From Pseudomonas citronellolis (lineage in GTDB: Bacteria; Pseudomonadota; Gammaproteobacteria; Pseudomonadales; Pseudomonadaceae), in assembly GCF_900112375.1 (NCBI RefSeq), contig NZ_FOLS01000008.1:124001-188000 (forward strand): a stretch of 64,000 nucleotides of DNA, given 5' to 3'. The notes beneath the pieces were generated by a model. The model saw only the letters and a list, made by a program, of their open reading frames with translations. It ran no database searches and had not been told where the DNA came from. This document shows, one piece after another, positions 8,451 through 17,292 of this stretch. The translations under genes were made by a program, and so were the position numbers. Each line of letters starts with the position of its first letter. The stretch's first letter is position 1.

Positions 8451-9299
8451 TCAGTCGAGCCCGAACAGGCGCGCGGCGTTGCCGTGGAAGAAGCGTTCCA
8501 GGGCGTGTTCGCTCAGGCCCAGGCGCTGGGCGTCCTCGATGCTCTGGCGAATGGGCCTGAAGGTGTAGGAGGAGCCGAACAGCAGCTGGTCGGCGAGGAA
8601 GCCATTGGCGGCCTGCACGTAGGCTTCGCTGCCGGGCAGGAACAGGTACATGTCCGGCACCAGGTGGACGTTCTCGTAGCGGAACGCCAGGCCGATGGCC
8701 TGCTGCACGTTGGGCCAGAAGCCGTGGTAGACGACGATCCGCAGGTCCGGGAAGGCCCGGGCCACGGCCGCCAGGCGGCCGGGGTCGTTGTAGGCCGGGT
8801 CGGGCGTGGTCGGCCCGCTCATCAGGAACAATGGAATGGCGCGCTTCTGCAGGTGCTCGTAGATCGGCCAGTACAGCGCGTCGTCCGGGTGCCGGGCCGG
8901 TTCGCCGAAACCGGGCTCCAGGTCGATGCCGGTCAGGCCCAGGTCGTCGATCGCATGGTCGATCTCCGCGAGCGCGCCTTCCACGCCCTGCAGCGCCGGG
9001 TCCACCGAGCCGATGCCGAGCAATTGCGCGTGGCCATTCACGATGGCGTGGATCCGTTCGTTGGGCAGGTGCTGCGCCGGCGTGTGCCGGCCGACCACCA
9101 CGGCCTTGTACAGGCCGGCGTCGCGCACCTCGGCGAGGAAGCCTTCGTGGGTCAGCGAGCGTTCGAAATGGGCATCGTCGCCGCGGGTGCCGACGCGCCG
9201 GTTCAGCCAGCGCGCCGTGGCGTGCTCGGCCGAGCCGGGCACGGCGCCGAAGAACGGATGCAGGAAGGCCGGGCGGCAGCGCATGTCGATGATCTTCAT
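8451..9299 (-). CDS. Amidohydrolase-superfamily (COG2159-type) protein lacking canonical metal ligands
   Basis: 282 residues, TIM-barrel amidohydrolase related to ACMSD/resorcylate decarboxylases. The HxH that usually follows the first strand (DxHxH) reads MKIIDMRCRP, with both His replaced by Arg. The usual late GSDYP reads LLFGSSYTFRP, so the catalytic Asp is Ser. A His in VVYHGFWPN is retained. It is either a metal-independent subgroup or a non-catalytic relative. It is the first gene of the catabolic island, transcribed away from mhpB. A 31-codon ORF overlaps its start (ATGA), and AGGAG precedes the ATG. The substrate is unknown; a ring-fission product or carboxylated aromatic is possible. 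Confidence 0.75.
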   Translation of the reverse strand: MKIIDMRCRPAFLHPFFGAVPGSAEHATARWLNRRVGTRGDDAHFERSLTHEGFLAEVRDAGLYKAVVVGRHTPAQHLPNERIHAIVNGHAQLLGIGSVDPALQGVEGALAEIDHAIDDLGLTGIDLEPGFGEPARHPDDALYWPIYEHLQKRAIPLFLMSGPTTPDPAYNDPGRLAAVARAFPDLRIVVYHGFWPNVQQAIGLAFRYENVHLVPDMYLFLPGSEAYVQAANGFLADQLLFGSSYTFRPIRQSIEDAQRLGLSEHALERFFHGNAARLFGLD

Positions 9300-9391
9300 G
9301 CGCCGTGCTCCTGTTCCTGGTCGCCGTGGGTTGGGCCTGGGTGGTGGCTGTCGCTGGAGAATGGTGGGGCGCGGAAGGCGTCCAGACTCAT
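9296..9391 (-). CDS. Small ORF translationally coupled to the amidohydrolase-like gene
   Basis: 31 codons starting MSLDAFRAPPFSSDSHHPGP, hydrophilic, with His, Pro and Gln/Glu toward the end and no membrane segment. A GAGGA ribosome site lies 7-8 bases before its ATG, and its TGA overlaps the ATG of the downstream gene. It may be a leader peptide setting translation of the next gene, or a short peptide with its own role. No family recognised; that it is translated is inference from the start signal and overlap. Confidence 0.45.
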   Translation of the reverse strand: MSLDAFRAPPFSSDSHHPGPTHGDQEQEHGA

Positions 9392-9601
9392 GTTGCTGTC
9401 CTCGTTGCTAGCTGGGGGAATCCGTCGTGGTGCCCCCGAGGCAATCCCCGTGCCACCGGGCGCCTCGGTGATTCCGGGGGCCGCGGGCTGGCGCCGGGCC
9501 TTTGCTGTTGCGCCTGCAACTGTACTGTCGGGTAACTGTCGCCAGGCCAACAGTTGGCCCGCCCCGCCGCAACCGGCCTCGGGCCGGCAGGGCCGGGTTT
9601 C
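9392..9601. promoter_or_regulatory. Divergent intergenic region with a 15-bp palindrome
   Basis: Control region between the leftward amidohydrolase-like unit and rightward mhpB. GGCCAACAGTTGGCC at 9545-9559 is a perfect palindrome, and AACTGT recurs just upstream (9518-9540), so a repressor or activator site is plausible. No coding sequence seen. Confidence 0.35.
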
Positions 9602-9663
9602 TGCGCTATCGGGATAAGCCCCTCGGCCATGGGAGCGCGGGGCGGCGGCGCGCTTCCTATGAT
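9602..9663 (+). promoter_or_regulatory. XylS/BenR-type activator site plus -10, promoter of the mhpB operon
   Basis: TGCG-CTATCG-GGATA at 9602-9616 fits the TGCA-N6-GGNTA half-site of XylS/BenR. A second element GGGAG follows at 9631-9635, overlapping the -35 position, and TATGAT is at 9658-9663, exactly +56 from the first T. The same layout recurs at 17177, 27034, 30821 and 38243. Confidence 0.75.
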
Positions 9664-9764
9664 TCGGACGAATTGCCCGGATGCCCGTCCGTGTCGGCCG
9701 CAGAGGCCTGTTCCGGGCGTGACCGGGGCGTTGTCCGCTTGCCGAGTCCCTGGAGTGCCTGCCC

Positions 9765-9809
9765 ATGAATACCCTGATGACCGTGACCCTCTGCCGCGGG
9801 TGCCGGTGA
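9765..9809 (+). CDS. 14-codon leader ORF coupled to mhpB
   Basis: Encodes [18 protein letters not shown] lies 9 bases before its ATG, and its TGA shares a base with the mhpB ATG (TGATG). mhpB itself has no good ribosome site, so ribosomes ending this peptide probably initiate mhpB by coupling. Confidence 0.5.
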   Translation: MNTLMTVTLCRGCR

Positions 9810-10756
9810 TGAGCGTCCTTCTCCAATGCCTTTCGCATTCCCCGCTGATCGGGCACGTGGACCCCGCGCCGGAGGTGCTGCAGGAGGTCAATGACGTGGT
9901 GGCCCTGGCGCGTGAACGGATCGCGGCGTTCGCTCCGGAGCTGGTGGTGCTGTTCGCCCCGGACCACTACAACGGTTTCTTCTATGACGTGATGCCGTCG
10001 TTCTGCATCGGTGTCGCCGCGCACGCCATTGGCGACTTCGGCACCCTGAGCGGCCCGCTCAACGTGCCCAGGGAACTTGCCGAGGCCTGCGCCGCGGCGG
10101 TGCTGGAGGCCGGCGTGGACGCCGCGGTGTCCTACCGCATGCAGGTGGACCACGGCTTCGCCGAGCCGCTGGAGCAATTGCTGGGCGGGCTCGGGAACCA
10201 CCCGGTGCTGCCCGTCTTCATCAATGCGGTCGCGCCGCCGTTGCCCAGCTTCCAGCGCGCCCGCCTGCTCGGCGAGGCCATCGGCCGCTTCGCCCGTACC
10301 ACCGGCAAGCGCGTGCTGTTCCTCGGTTCCGGCGGGCTGTCGCACCAGCCGCCGGTGCCGCAGTTGGCCCAGGTGGATGCCCATATGGCCGACCGCCTGA
10401 TGGGCAGCGGGCGCAACCTGCCGGCCGATGAGCGGGAGGCGCGGCAGCAGCGGGTGATCCGCGCGGCGCGGCTTTTCGTCGAGGATCCCGGCTCGCTGCA
10501 TCCGCTCAACCCCGAGTGGGACCAGCAGTTCCTCGACATCCTCGCGCAGAACCGGCTGGGCGAGCTGGATGCCCTGGGCAACGAGCAGTTGTCGAGCATC
10601 GCCGGCCGCTCGACCCACGAGGTGAAAACCTGGGTGGCCGCCTTCGCCGCGCTCTCCGTCTTCGGCGCCTACCGCGTGCATGACCGCTACTACCGACCGA
10701 TTCCCGAGTGGATCGCCGGCTTCGGCGCGCTTGGCGCCGAACCCGAACCGAACTGA
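9809..10756 (+). CDS. mhpB: MhpB-type extradiol dioxygenase (LigB superfamily)
   Basis: 315 residues, same size as E. coli MhpB (2,3-dihydroxyphenylpropionate 1,2-dioxygenase), which opens 2,3-dihydroxyphenylpropionate next to the diol. It is an Fe(II) type III extradiol enzyme. It has the N-terminal [17 protein letters not shown] with metal/catalytic His, [23 protein letters not shown], the catalytic [11 protein letters not shown] and [15 protein letters not shown]. First enzyme of a mhpB-C-D-F-E order, so it likely feeds the same lower pathway as phenylpropionate, but its real substrate depends on the upper pathway here. Start ATG 9809 is coupled to a short leader ORF. Confidence 0.88.
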   Translation: MSVLLQCLSHSPLIGHVDPAPEVLQEVNDVVALARERIAAFAPELVVLFAPDHYNGFFYDVMPSFCIGVAAHAIGDFGTLSGPLNVPRELAEACAAAVLEAGVDAAVSYRMQVDHGFAEPLEQLLGGLGNHPVLPVFINAVAPPLPSFQRARLLGEAIGRFARTTGKRVLFLGSGGLSHQPPVPQLAQVDAHMADRLMGSGRNLPADEREARQQRVIRAARLFVEDPGSLHPLNPEWDQQFLDILAQNRLGELDALGNEQLSSIAGRSTHEVKTWVAAFAALSVFGAYRVHDRYYRPIPEWIAGFGALGAEPEPN

Positions 10757-10768
10757 AGGAGGCCGCCG

Positions 10769-11638
10769 ATGACCACCATGAACAGAGCGCCGAACGACGC
10801 CGACAGCAGCCGCTTCGCGCGCATCCGCGAAGGCGGGCTGGACCTGCAGCTGCACTACAACGACCTGGGCGAGGGCGCCGAGACCGTGGTGATGCTCCAT
10901 GGCTCCGGCCCCGGCGCCAGCGGCTGGGCCAACTTCAGCCGCAACCTGGAGCCGCTGTTGGCCGCCGGTTACCGGGTTGTCCTGATGGATTGCCCCGGCT
11001 GGAGCAAGAGCGACCCCATCGTCTGCCGCGGCTCGCGCTCGGACCTCAATGCCACGGCGCTCAAGGGCCTGCTCGACGTGCTGGGCCTGGAGCGCGTGCA
11101 CATCCTCGGCAATTCCATGGGCGCCCACAGCGCCGTGGCCTTCGCCCTGGCCAACCCGCGGCGCGTCGGCAAGCTGGTGCTGATGGGCGGCGGCACCGGC
11201 GGCGCCAGCCCCTTCGTGCCGATGCCCACCGAGGGCATCAAGCTGCTCAACGGCCTGTACCGCGAGCCGACCATCGACAACCTGAAGCGGATGATGAACG
11301 TCTTCGTCTTCGACGCCAGCGACCTCACCGAGGAACTGTTCCAGACGCGCCTGGACAACATGCTCAGCCGCCGCGAGCACCTGGACAACTTCGTCGAAAG
11401 CCTCGCCGCCAACCCCAGGCAGTTCCCCGACTTCGGCTCGCGCCTGGCCGAGATCCAGGCGCCCACGCTGATCGTCTGGGGCCGCAACGACCGCTTCGTG
11501 CCCATGGACGCCGGCCTGCGCCTGCTCGCCGGCATCCAGAACTCATCGCTGCACGTGTTCAACAACTGCGGCCACTGGGCCCAGTGGGAGCATGCCGAAC
11601 CCTTCAACCGCCTGGTGCTGGACTTTCTCCAGCACTGA
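10769..11638 (+). CDS. mhpC: MhpC-type C-C bond hydrolase
   Basis: 289 residues, alpha/beta hydrolase cleaving the meta-ring-fission product (2-hydroxy-6-oxonona-2,4-diene-1,9-dioate type) to 2-hydroxypenta-2,4-dienoate and an acid (succinate for the phenylpropionate route). Oxyanion [10 protein letters not shown], nucleophile Ser in GNSMG (~115), Asp in WGRNDRFVP and His in [10 protein letters not shown] form the triad. AAGGAGG precedes the ATG. It lies 12 bases after mhpB. A second hydrolase of similar type is at 45132. Confidence 0.88.
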   Translation: MTTMNRAPNDADSSRFARIREGGLDLQLHYNDLGEGAETVVMLHGSGPGASGWANFSRNLEPLLAAGYRVVLMDCPGWSKSDPIVCRGSRSDLNATALKGLLDVLGLERVHILGNSMGAHSAVAFALANPRRVGKLVLMGGGTGGASPFVPMPTEGIKLLNGLYREPTIDNLKRMMNVFVFDASDLTEELFQTRLDNMLSRREHLDNFVESLAANPRQFPDFGSRLAEIQAPTLIVWGRNDRFVPMDAGLRLLAGIQNSSLHVFNNCGHWAQWEHAEPFNRLVLDFLQH

Positions 11639-11652
11639 ACCCGAGGTGCCCC

Positions 11653-12447
11653 ATGACCATCAGCCAAGAGACCCTCGAACGCCTGGCCGCGGACCTGCGC
11701 CATGCGGAACTGCAGGGCGAGGCCATCGCGCCCTTGCGTGACGCCATCGGCGCGGAAAACGGCGCGGCCGCCTACGCCATCCAGCGCCTCAACGTCGCCC
11801 ACGGCCTGGCCGCCGGCCGCCGCCTGGTCGGCCGCAAGGTCGGCCTGACCAACCCCAAGGTGCAGGCCCAGCTGGGCGTGGACCAGCCGGACTTCGGCTG
11901 CCTGTTCGCCGACATGGCCTATGGCGACAACGAAACCGTGCCCTTCGACCGCGTGCTGCAACCGAAGATCGAGGCGGAAATCGCCCTGGTGCTGGAGCGC
12001 GACCTGCCCAGCGCCGACACCACCTTCGCCGACGTGTTGAACGCCACCGGCTGGGTGCTGCCGGCCCTGGAAATCGTCGGCAGCCGCATCGCCAACTGGA
12101 ACATCCGCTTCGCCGACACCGTGGCCGACAACGCCTCCAGCGGCTGCTTCGTGCTCGGCGGCCCGGCGCGGCGCCTGGATGGCCTGGACCTACGCGGCGC
12201 GGCCATGCGCATGACGCGCAACGACGAACCGGTCTCCAGCGGTAGCGGCGCCGAATGCCTGGGCCACCCGCTCAACGCGGCAGTATGGCTGGCGCGCACC
12301 CTGGCCCGCCTGGGCGACCCGCTGAAGGCTGGCGACATCGTCCTCACCGGCGCCCTCGGGCCCATGGTCGCGGTAGCCGCCGGTGACCGTTTCGACGCCG
12401 AGATCGATGGCCTGGGCCGCGTCGGTGTGACCTTCAGCCAGAGCTAA
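11653..12447 (+). CDS. mhpD: 2-oxopent-4-enoate (2-keto-4-pentenoate) hydratase MhpD
   Basis: 264 residues. Adds water to 2-hydroxypenta-2,4-dienoate to give 4-hydroxy-2-oxovalerate. Fumarylacetoacetate-hydrolase-like fold with [17 protein letters not shown], the acidic metal-binding stretch [16 protein letters not shown] and [15 protein letters not shown] lies upstream of the ATG, 14 bases after mhpC. It is the last gene before a hairpin repeat that separates it from mhpF. Confidence 0.9.
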   Translation: MTISQETLERLAADLRHAELQGEAIAPLRDAIGAENGAAAYAIQRLNVAHGLAAGRRLVGRKVGLTNPKVQAQLGVDQPDFGCLFADMAYGDNETVPFDRVLQPKIEAEIALVLERDLPSADTTFADVLNATGWVLPALEIVGSRIANWNIRFADTVADNASSGCFVLGGPARRLDGLDLRGAAMRMTRNDEPVSSGSGAECLGHPLNAAVWLARTLARLGDPLKAGDIVLTGALGPMVAVAAGDRFDAEIDGLGRVGVTFSQS

Positions 12448-12458
12448 AAGCCGAAAAA

Positions 12459-12547
12459 AGCGCTGGAGGCTGGAGGCTGAACGACAAGCAGTCCCTGCCA
12501 GAGCGGAGGTCGGTGCTTTTTCGTCCAGCCTTCCAGCCTCCAGCGCT
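12459..12547. repeat. Long hairpin repeat between mhpD and mhpF (MITE- or REP-like)
   Basis: AGCGCTGGAGGCTGGA at 12459-12474 is perfectly inverted at 12532-12547. Pairing continues inward (GGCTGAACGA with TCGTCCAGCC, one bulge) and again with AAGCA/TGCTT, so nearly the whole 89 bases fold into one hairpin. It resembles short palindromic intergenic elements of pseudomonads. It could also weaken transcription between mhpD and mhpF. Confidence 0.6.
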
Positions 12548-12575
12548 CTTAATCGAACGCTTTCCGAGGAATGCC

Positions 12576-13508
12576 ATGAGCAACAAACGCAAAGTCGCCA
12601 TCATCGGTTCCGGCAATATCGGCACCGATTTGATGATCAAAGTCCTGCGCAATGCGCAGCATCTGGAAATGGCCGCCATGGTCGGCATCGACCCGGCCTC
12701 CGACGGTCTGGCCCGCGCATCACGAATGGGCGTGGCCACCACCCACGAAGGCGTCGAGGGCCTGACCCGCCTGCCGATCTTCAATGAGATCGACTTCGTC
12801 TTCGATGCCACTTCAGCCGGAGCTCACGTGAAGAACGATGCGTTTCTGCGGGGCCACAAGCCCGGTCTTCGCGTGATCGACCTGACCCCGGCCGCAATCG
12901 GTCCGTATTGCGTGCCGGTGGTCAACCTGGAGCAGCACCTGCAGGCGTTGAACGTGAATATGGTGACCTGTGGTGGGCAGGCGACGATTCCGATGGTCGC
13001 GGCCGTTTCGCGGGTGGCCAAAGTGCACTACGCGGAAATCATTGCCTCCATCGCGTCGAAATCGGCTGGTCCTGGCACTCGCGCCAATATCGATGAGTTC
13101 ACTGAGACCACCAGCAAGGCCATCGAAGTGATCGGCGGCGCGGCGAAGGGCAAGGCGATCATCATCATGAACCCGGCCGAGCCGCCGCTGATCATGCGTG
13201 ACACCGTCTATGTCCTCTCCGAAGCCGTGGACCAGGCCAAGGTCGAAGCCTCCATCGAGGAGATGGCGGCTGCCGTGCAGGCCTACGTTCCCGGCTACCG
13301 CCTGAAGCAGAAGGTGCAGTTCGACGAAGTCCGTGATCTGAACATTCCCGGTCACGGCAAGTTCTCCGGGCTGAAGACCTCGGTGTTCCTCGAAGTCGAA
13401 GGTGCCGCCCACTACCTGCCGGCCTACGCCGGCAACCTCGACATCATGACCTCTGCCGCGCTGGCTACTGCTGAGCGTATGGCACAGGCGATGGGAGCTT
13501 CGGCATGA
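12576..13508 (+). CDS. mhpF: Acetaldehyde dehydrogenase (acylating) MhpF
   Basis: 310 residues. Converts acetaldehyde, CoA and NAD+ to acetyl-CoA, in complex with the aldolase MhpE that channels acetaldehyde to it. N-terminal Rossmann motif [17 protein letters not shown], catalytic Cys region [17 protein letters not shown], and [17 protein letters not shown]-like [17 protein letters not shown] precedes the ATG. Codon use differs from its neighbours: AAA, GAT, ATT, TTG and GTC are much more frequent than in mhpBCD. The 3' end overlaps mhpE (ATGA). Together with the flanking hairpin, this suggests separate acquisition of mhpFE. Confidence 0.93.
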   Translation: MSNKRKVAIIGSGNIGTDLMIKVLRNAQHLEMAAMVGIDPASDGLARASRMGVATTHEGVEGLTRLPIFNEIDFVFDATSAGAHVKNDAFLRGHKPGLRVIDLTPAAIGPYCVPVVNLEQHLQALNVNMVTCGGQATIPMVAAVSRVAKVHYAEIIASIASKSAGPGTRANIDEFTETTSKAIEVIGGAAKGKAIIIMNPAEPPLIMRDTVYVLSEAVDQAKVEASIEEMAAAVQAYVPGYRLKQKVQFDEVRDLNIPGHGKFSGLKTSVFLEVEGAAHYLPAYAGNLDIMTSAALATAERMAQAMGASA

Positions 13509-14512
13509 ACAAGCTTTATATCTCCGACGTGACTCTGCGCGACGGCATGCACGCGATTCGCCATCAGTATTCGCTGGAGGATGTGCGTGCGATTGCGGCG
13601 GCGCTGGATATGGCGAAAGTCGATTCCATCGAAGTCGCCCATGGCGATGGCCTGCAAGGCTCCAGCTTCAACTACGGCTTCGGCGCGCACACCGATCTGG
13701 AATGGATCGAAGCCGCCGCTGACGTGGTGAAGCACGCCAAGATCGCCACCTTGCTGTTGCCGGGCATCGGCACCATCCACGATCTGAAGAACGCCTACAA
13801 CGCCGGCGCCCGAGTGGTCCGCGTGGCGACGCATTGCACCGAAGCCGACGTCTCCAAACAGCACATCGAGTACGCCCGTGAGCTGGGTATGGACACGGTC
13901 GGCTTCCTGATGATGAGCCATATGCAGACGCCCGAAGGCCTCGCTCAGCAGGCGAAGCTGATGGAGAGCTACGGCGCCACCTGCATCTACGTCGTCGATT
14001 CCGGTGGGGCGATGAATATGGATGACATTCGCGCCCGCTTCCGCGCGGTAAAAGCGGTCCTGAAGCCGGAAACCGAAACCGGCATCCACGCCCACCACAA
14101 CCTCAGCCTCGGCGTGGCCAACTCCATCGCTGCGGTGGAGGAGGGCTGCAATCGCATCGATGCCAGCCTGGCGGGCATGGGTGCGGGAGCGGGCAACGCG
14201 CCGCTGGAAGTCTTCATCGCCGCTGCGGACAAGCTCGGCTGGAACCATGGCACCGACCTCTATGCGCTGATGGACGCCGCCGACGATCTGGTGCGCCCAC
14301 TGCAGGACCGTCCGGTACGTGTCGACCGCGAAACCCTCGCGCTCGGTTACGCCGGCGTTTATTCGAGCTTCCTGCGCCACGCCGAAGTGGCCTCGGCCAA
14401 GTACGGCATCAAGGCCGTGGACATCCTCGTCGAGCTGGGCAAGCGCCGCATGGTCGGCGGCCAGGAAGACATGATCGTCGACGTGGCCCTGGACCTGCTG
14501 GCCAGCCGGTAG
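13505..14512 (+). CDS. mhpE: 4-hydroxy-2-oxovalerate aldolase MhpE
   Basis: 335 residues. Splits 4-hydroxy-2-oxovalerate into pyruvate and acetaldehyde; DmpG/MhpE-type class II aldolase. Metal-site motif [15 protein letters not shown] near the N-terminus, [25 protein letters not shown], and [14 protein letters not shown] with metal-binding His residues. It overlaps mhpF by four bases. Shares the less GC-biased codon use of mhpF. A near copy of 27 bases of its 3' end occurs 590 bases downstream at 15046. Confidence 0.93.
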   Translation: MNKLYISDVTLRDGMHAIRHQYSLEDVRAIAAALDMAKVDSIEVAHGDGLQGSSFNYGFGAHTDLEWIEAAADVVKHAKIATLLLPGIGTIHDLKNAYNAGARVVRVATHCTEADVSKQHIEYARELGMDTVGFLMMSHMQTPEGLAQQAKLMESYGATCIYVVDSGGAMNMDDIRARFRAVKAVLKPETETGIHAHHNLSLGVANSIAAVEEGCNRIDASLAGMGAGAGNAPLEVFIAAADKLGWNHGTDLYALMDAADDLVRPLQDRPVRVDRETLALGYAGVYSSFLRHAEVASAKYGIKAVDILVELGKRRMVGGQEDMIVDVALDLLASR

Positions 14513-14523
14513 GCGCCGGAGTC

Positions 14524-15020
14524 GCTGGGCTCCCGCGTTCGCGGGAGTGACGGGTAAGGGAAGGGTTCGCGTTTCCCCCGTCATCCCCGCGAACGCGGGG
14601 ATCCAGCGCCTTCGAGGCCGCGCCCCGGGACTGGACCTGCCGACCTCGACCTCGACTGTAGGAGCAGGCCCTGCCTGCGATTCGCGCGCAGGGCGCGCTC
14701 CTACACGGGAACGACGTGGCGGAGGTGCAGAAGAAACACCCCCGTAGGATGGGTTGAGCGAAGCGATACCCATCGCCATGCCCGCATGGGTTTCGCAGGC
14801 TCGATCCATCCTACGAAAGCACCGACCTGGCCCTGTAGGAGCGAGCTTGCTCGCGAACCACCCCCCCCGCTGTGAGGCCGGGTTCGCGAGCAAGCTCGCT
14901 CCTACGAAGAGCACCGCGGCGCAGTTGCAGGTACAGAAGAAACACCCCCGTAGGATGGGTTGAGCGAAGCGATACCCATCGCCATGGCCACATGGGTTTC
15001 GCAGGTCCGACCCATCCTAC
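14524..15020. repeat. Cluster of five intergenic palindromic (REP-like) repeats
   Basis: Four element types lie head to tail. 14524-14607 has CCCGCGTTCGCGGGA inverted against CCCCGCGAACGCGGGG. 14657-14705 has TGTAGGAGCAGGCCCTGCC with arms to GCGCTCCTACA. 14744-14814 and 14950-15020 have GTAGGATGGGTTGAGCGAAG closing with CCATCCTAC. 14835-14905 has GTAGGAGCGAGCTTGCTCGC inverted as GCGAGCAAGCTCGCTCCTAC. The GTAGGATGGG copies also share their left flank (CAGAAGAAACACCCCC), so a unit of roughly 90 bases was duplicated. Same families recur at 58258 and 60296. Confidence 0.8.
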
Positions 15021-15045
15021 GAAAAGCACGCCGTCGCGTTGGGCT

Positions 15046-15072
15046 GGCGGCCGGGACGACATGATCGTCGAC
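15046..15072 (+). pseudogene. Remnant of a second mhpE 3' end
   Basis: 25 of 27 bases match mhpE positions 14456-14482 (GGCGGCC.GGA.GACATGATCGTCGAC), encoding GGRDDMIVD against GGQEDMIVD. No other mhpE sequence is present. It looks like a scar of an earlier aldolase gene or of a duplication, directly upstream of the chemoreceptor gene. Confidence 0.5.
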
Positions 15073-15091
15073 ATTGAAAACGGGCCCCACC

Positions 15092-17071
15092 ATGCTGGCC
15101 AACCTGTCGCTGAAGAGCAAACTGCTGTTGACCGTCCTGCCGCTGACGACGCTGATCTACCTGGCGACGGTCGTGCTGGTCTACCAGTCGAGCAAGACCT
15201 CCACCGAGGCCCTGGCCGAAGTGGCCGTGCAGGCCATCGTGCAACAGCAGGCCGCGGAGATTTCCTCGTATTTCGACGGCGCCATGCACTCGGGCAGGGT
15301 GAGCGCGGACATGCTCGCCCGCGAACTGGTCGAGGGCGCGCTGCCGGATCGCCGGCTCGGCGAGCAGCTGCTGGAGGCGCTGTTGCTGGACAGCCCCCAG
15401 GCCAGCATCGCCTGGTGGATGCCGCTGCACGCCGGCGCCGCGGAGGCGCTGTGCTGGCTGCGTGACGCGCATGCGGTGCAGGCCGCCACGGCCGAGCAGT
15501 GTGCGGCCGTGCTCGAAGCCCTGGGGGGCGCCGCCGGCGACCGCGAGAGCGTGGCCTCGCCCCGCTCGCCGGCGCGGGCCGGCCTGACCAGGGCAGTGAT
15601 TCCCGTGCTCTTGCCGGTGCGCCAGAACGGCCACCTGGCGGGGCACCTGGGGCTGGGCCTCGACGCCGGGATGCTCCAGGCGAAGGTGGCCCAGCTGCGG
15701 CCGCTGGGCGTCGGCCTGGCGGCGCTGACGGCCAACGACACCACCCTGGTGGCCCATCCCGATCCCCGGCGCGTCGGGCGGCACACCGCCGAGACCGAGT
15801 CGGACTTCCTTGGCGACCACCTGCAGGCGATGATCGACGCGGTGCGCAACGGCAAGCCGCTGTCGATCCGCTTCCTCTCGCCGGCGATGGGGGAGGAGGT
15901 GTTCATGCTGGCGGTGCCGGTCGCCATAGGCGCCACCGGCGCGCCCTGGTCGTTCGGCGCCGCCTTGCCCAGCGCGGCCCTGCTGGGCGGGGTGAAGGCC
16001 CTGGCGATTCAGCTGCTGGTGCTGGGCGGCCTGGCCGCGGCGCTGATCGGCGGGCTGGTCTTCTGGCTCGGCCGCGCCATGACGCGCCCCCTGGACGCGG
16101 TGGTCAAGGCCATACGCCAGCTGGTGGCGGGGGAGGCCGACCTGTCCTCGCGCCTGCCGTTCGAGGGGCGCGACGAGCTGGCGGTGCTGGTCCGGGAGTT
16201 CAACCGCTTCCTCGACATCATGGCCGCCCTGGTGCAGGAGATAACCGCGACCAGCCAGGCCCTGCAGGGCGCCGCCCAGGCGCTGCAGGAGGAAAGCCAG
16301 GTCACCGGCCGCGGCGTGGACACCCAGCGCGACGAGATCGGCCAGCTGGCCACCGCCATGCGGCAGATGTCCCAGGGCATCGAGGAGGTGGCCGGCAACA
16401 CCGACCAGGCCGCCCAGGCCACGCGCGAGGGCGACCAGGCCGTGGGCCACGGGCAGGCCACGGTCGCCTGCCTGAACGAGGCCATCGCCGAGGATGCGCG
16501 GACGCTGGAGCAGATCTGCACCCTGACCGGGCAACTGGAATCGGCCAGCGAGGACATCGGCACCGTGGTGGCGGTGATCCGCGACATCGCCGGGCAGACC
16601 AACCTGCTGGCGCTCAACGCCGCCATCGAGGCGGCCCGGGCCGGCGAGCAGGGGCGCGGCTTCGCCGTGGTCGCCGACGAGGTGCGGGCCCTGGCGCGGC
16701 GCACGCACACCTCGACCCAGGAGGTGCACCGCAGCGTGTCGCTGATCCAGGAGCGCACGCGAACCGTGGTCGGCATGCTCGAGAAGAGCCGCAACACCTC
16801 CCTGGGCAACGTCGCCAGCGCCCGCGAGGCCAGCGAGGCCTTGCACCGCGTAACCCGGATGATCGGCCAGGTGCGCGACATGAGTCAGCAGATCGCCAGC
16901 GTGACCGGCCAGCAGGCTTCCACCAGCGAGCAGCTGTCCCACAGCCTGGCCTCGATCGCCAGCTCCGCCGACGACGCCTCGCGCAGCGCCGGCCAGGTGC
17001 GCCGCCGCAGCCATGACCTGCAGGCGCTGGCGGAGCGCCTGGGCGCCCTGGTCAGCCGCTTCCGCCTGTAG
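15092..17071 (+). CDS. Methyl-accepting chemotaxis protein
   Basis: 659 residues. TM1 at about 10-30 ([20 protein letters not shown]), a ~270-residue periplasmic Cache-like sensor domain, TM2 at about 306-326 ([20 protein letters not shown]), a HAMP domain and a cytoplasmic signalling domain. The signalling domain carries the conserved hairpin tip ([20 protein letters not shown] near 502-521). No C-terminal CheR/CheB pentapeptide is seen. Its location between the meta-pathway and transport operons of a catabolic island suggests taxis toward the substrate or an intermediate, but no ligand can be read from sequence. Start ATG 15092 follows the repeat cluster; an upstream ATT/TTG is less likely. 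Confidence 0.93.
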   Translation: MLANLSLKSKLLLTVLPLTTLIYLATVVLVYQSSKTSTEALAEVAVQAIVQQQAAEISSYFDGAMHSGRVSADMLARELVEGALPDRRLGEQLLEALLLDSPQASIAWWMPLHAGAAEALCWLRDAHAVQAATAEQCAAVLEALGGAAGDRESVASPRSPARAGLTRAVIPVLLPVRQNGHLAGHLGLGLDAGMLQAKVAQLRPLGVGLAALTANDTTLVAHPDPRRVGRHTAETESDFLGDHLQAMIDAVRNGKPLSIRFLSPAMGEEVFMLAVPVAIGATGAPWSFGAALPSAALLGGVKALAIQLLVLGGLAAALIGGLVFWLGRAMTRPLDAVVKAIRQLVAGEADLSSRLPFEGRDELAVLVREFNRFLDIMAALVQEITATSQALQGAAQALQEESQVTGRGVDTQRDEIGQLATAMRQMSQGIEEVAGNTDQAAQATREGDQAVGHGQATVACLNEAIAEDARTLEQICTLTGQLESASEDIGTVVAVIRDIAGQTNLLALNAAIEAARAGEQGRGFAVVADEVRALARRTHTSTQEVHRSVSLIQERTRTVVGMLEKSRNTSLGNVASAREASEALHRVTRMIGQVRDMSQQIASVTGQQASTSEQLSHSLASIASSADDASRSAGQVRRRSHDLQALAERLGALVSRFRL

Positions 17072-17093
17072 CCGTTCCCGCGTTGCACCCCAT

Positions 17094-17117
17094 GGCCCGG
17101 CCCTCGCAAGCCGGGCC
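17094..17117 (+). terminator. Terminator after the chemoreceptor gene
   Basis: GGCCCGGC-CCTCGCAA-GCCGGGCC, a perfect 8-bp stem 23 bases after the stop codon, followed by TTGTG. The U-tract is poor. Confidence 0.5.
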
Positions 17118-17176
17118 TTGTGCGTTGCCGGGAAGCCCTGGCGCACGCGGCGTGCAGTTGATCCAGGCCACTAATC

Positions 17177-17238
17177 TGCGCACAGCGGATAACCCCTGCA
17201 GTGGCGGGATAGTCCCCCCGGCACCCCTTCCCTAGAGT
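17177..17238 (+). promoter_or_regulatory. XylS/BenR-type activator sites plus -10, promoter of the transport module
   Basis: This copy shows two full half-sites: TGCG-CACAGC-GGATA (17177-17191) and TGCA-GTGGCG-GGATA (17197-17211), direct repeats 20 bases apart. TAGAGT at 17233-17238 is +56 from the first T as in the four other copies. It is the clearest evidence that the motif is a XylS/BenR-family operator. Confidence 0.8.
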
Positions 17239-17292
17239 GGAATCGCCTTGGTCGTCGGCCAGAAGACCATCCTTGTGTGCGAATCCAACGCT

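Noticed and set aside
14836-15022. Possible CRISPR array because of regularly repeated palindromes
   Set aside because: Units belong to several different palindrome families, are not equal in length, and have no unique spacers between identical repeats; these are REP elements. No cas genes present.
15017-17146. 709-codon minus-strand frame opposite the chemoreceptor
   Set aside because: Antisense of a clear MCP signalling domain; no family features.
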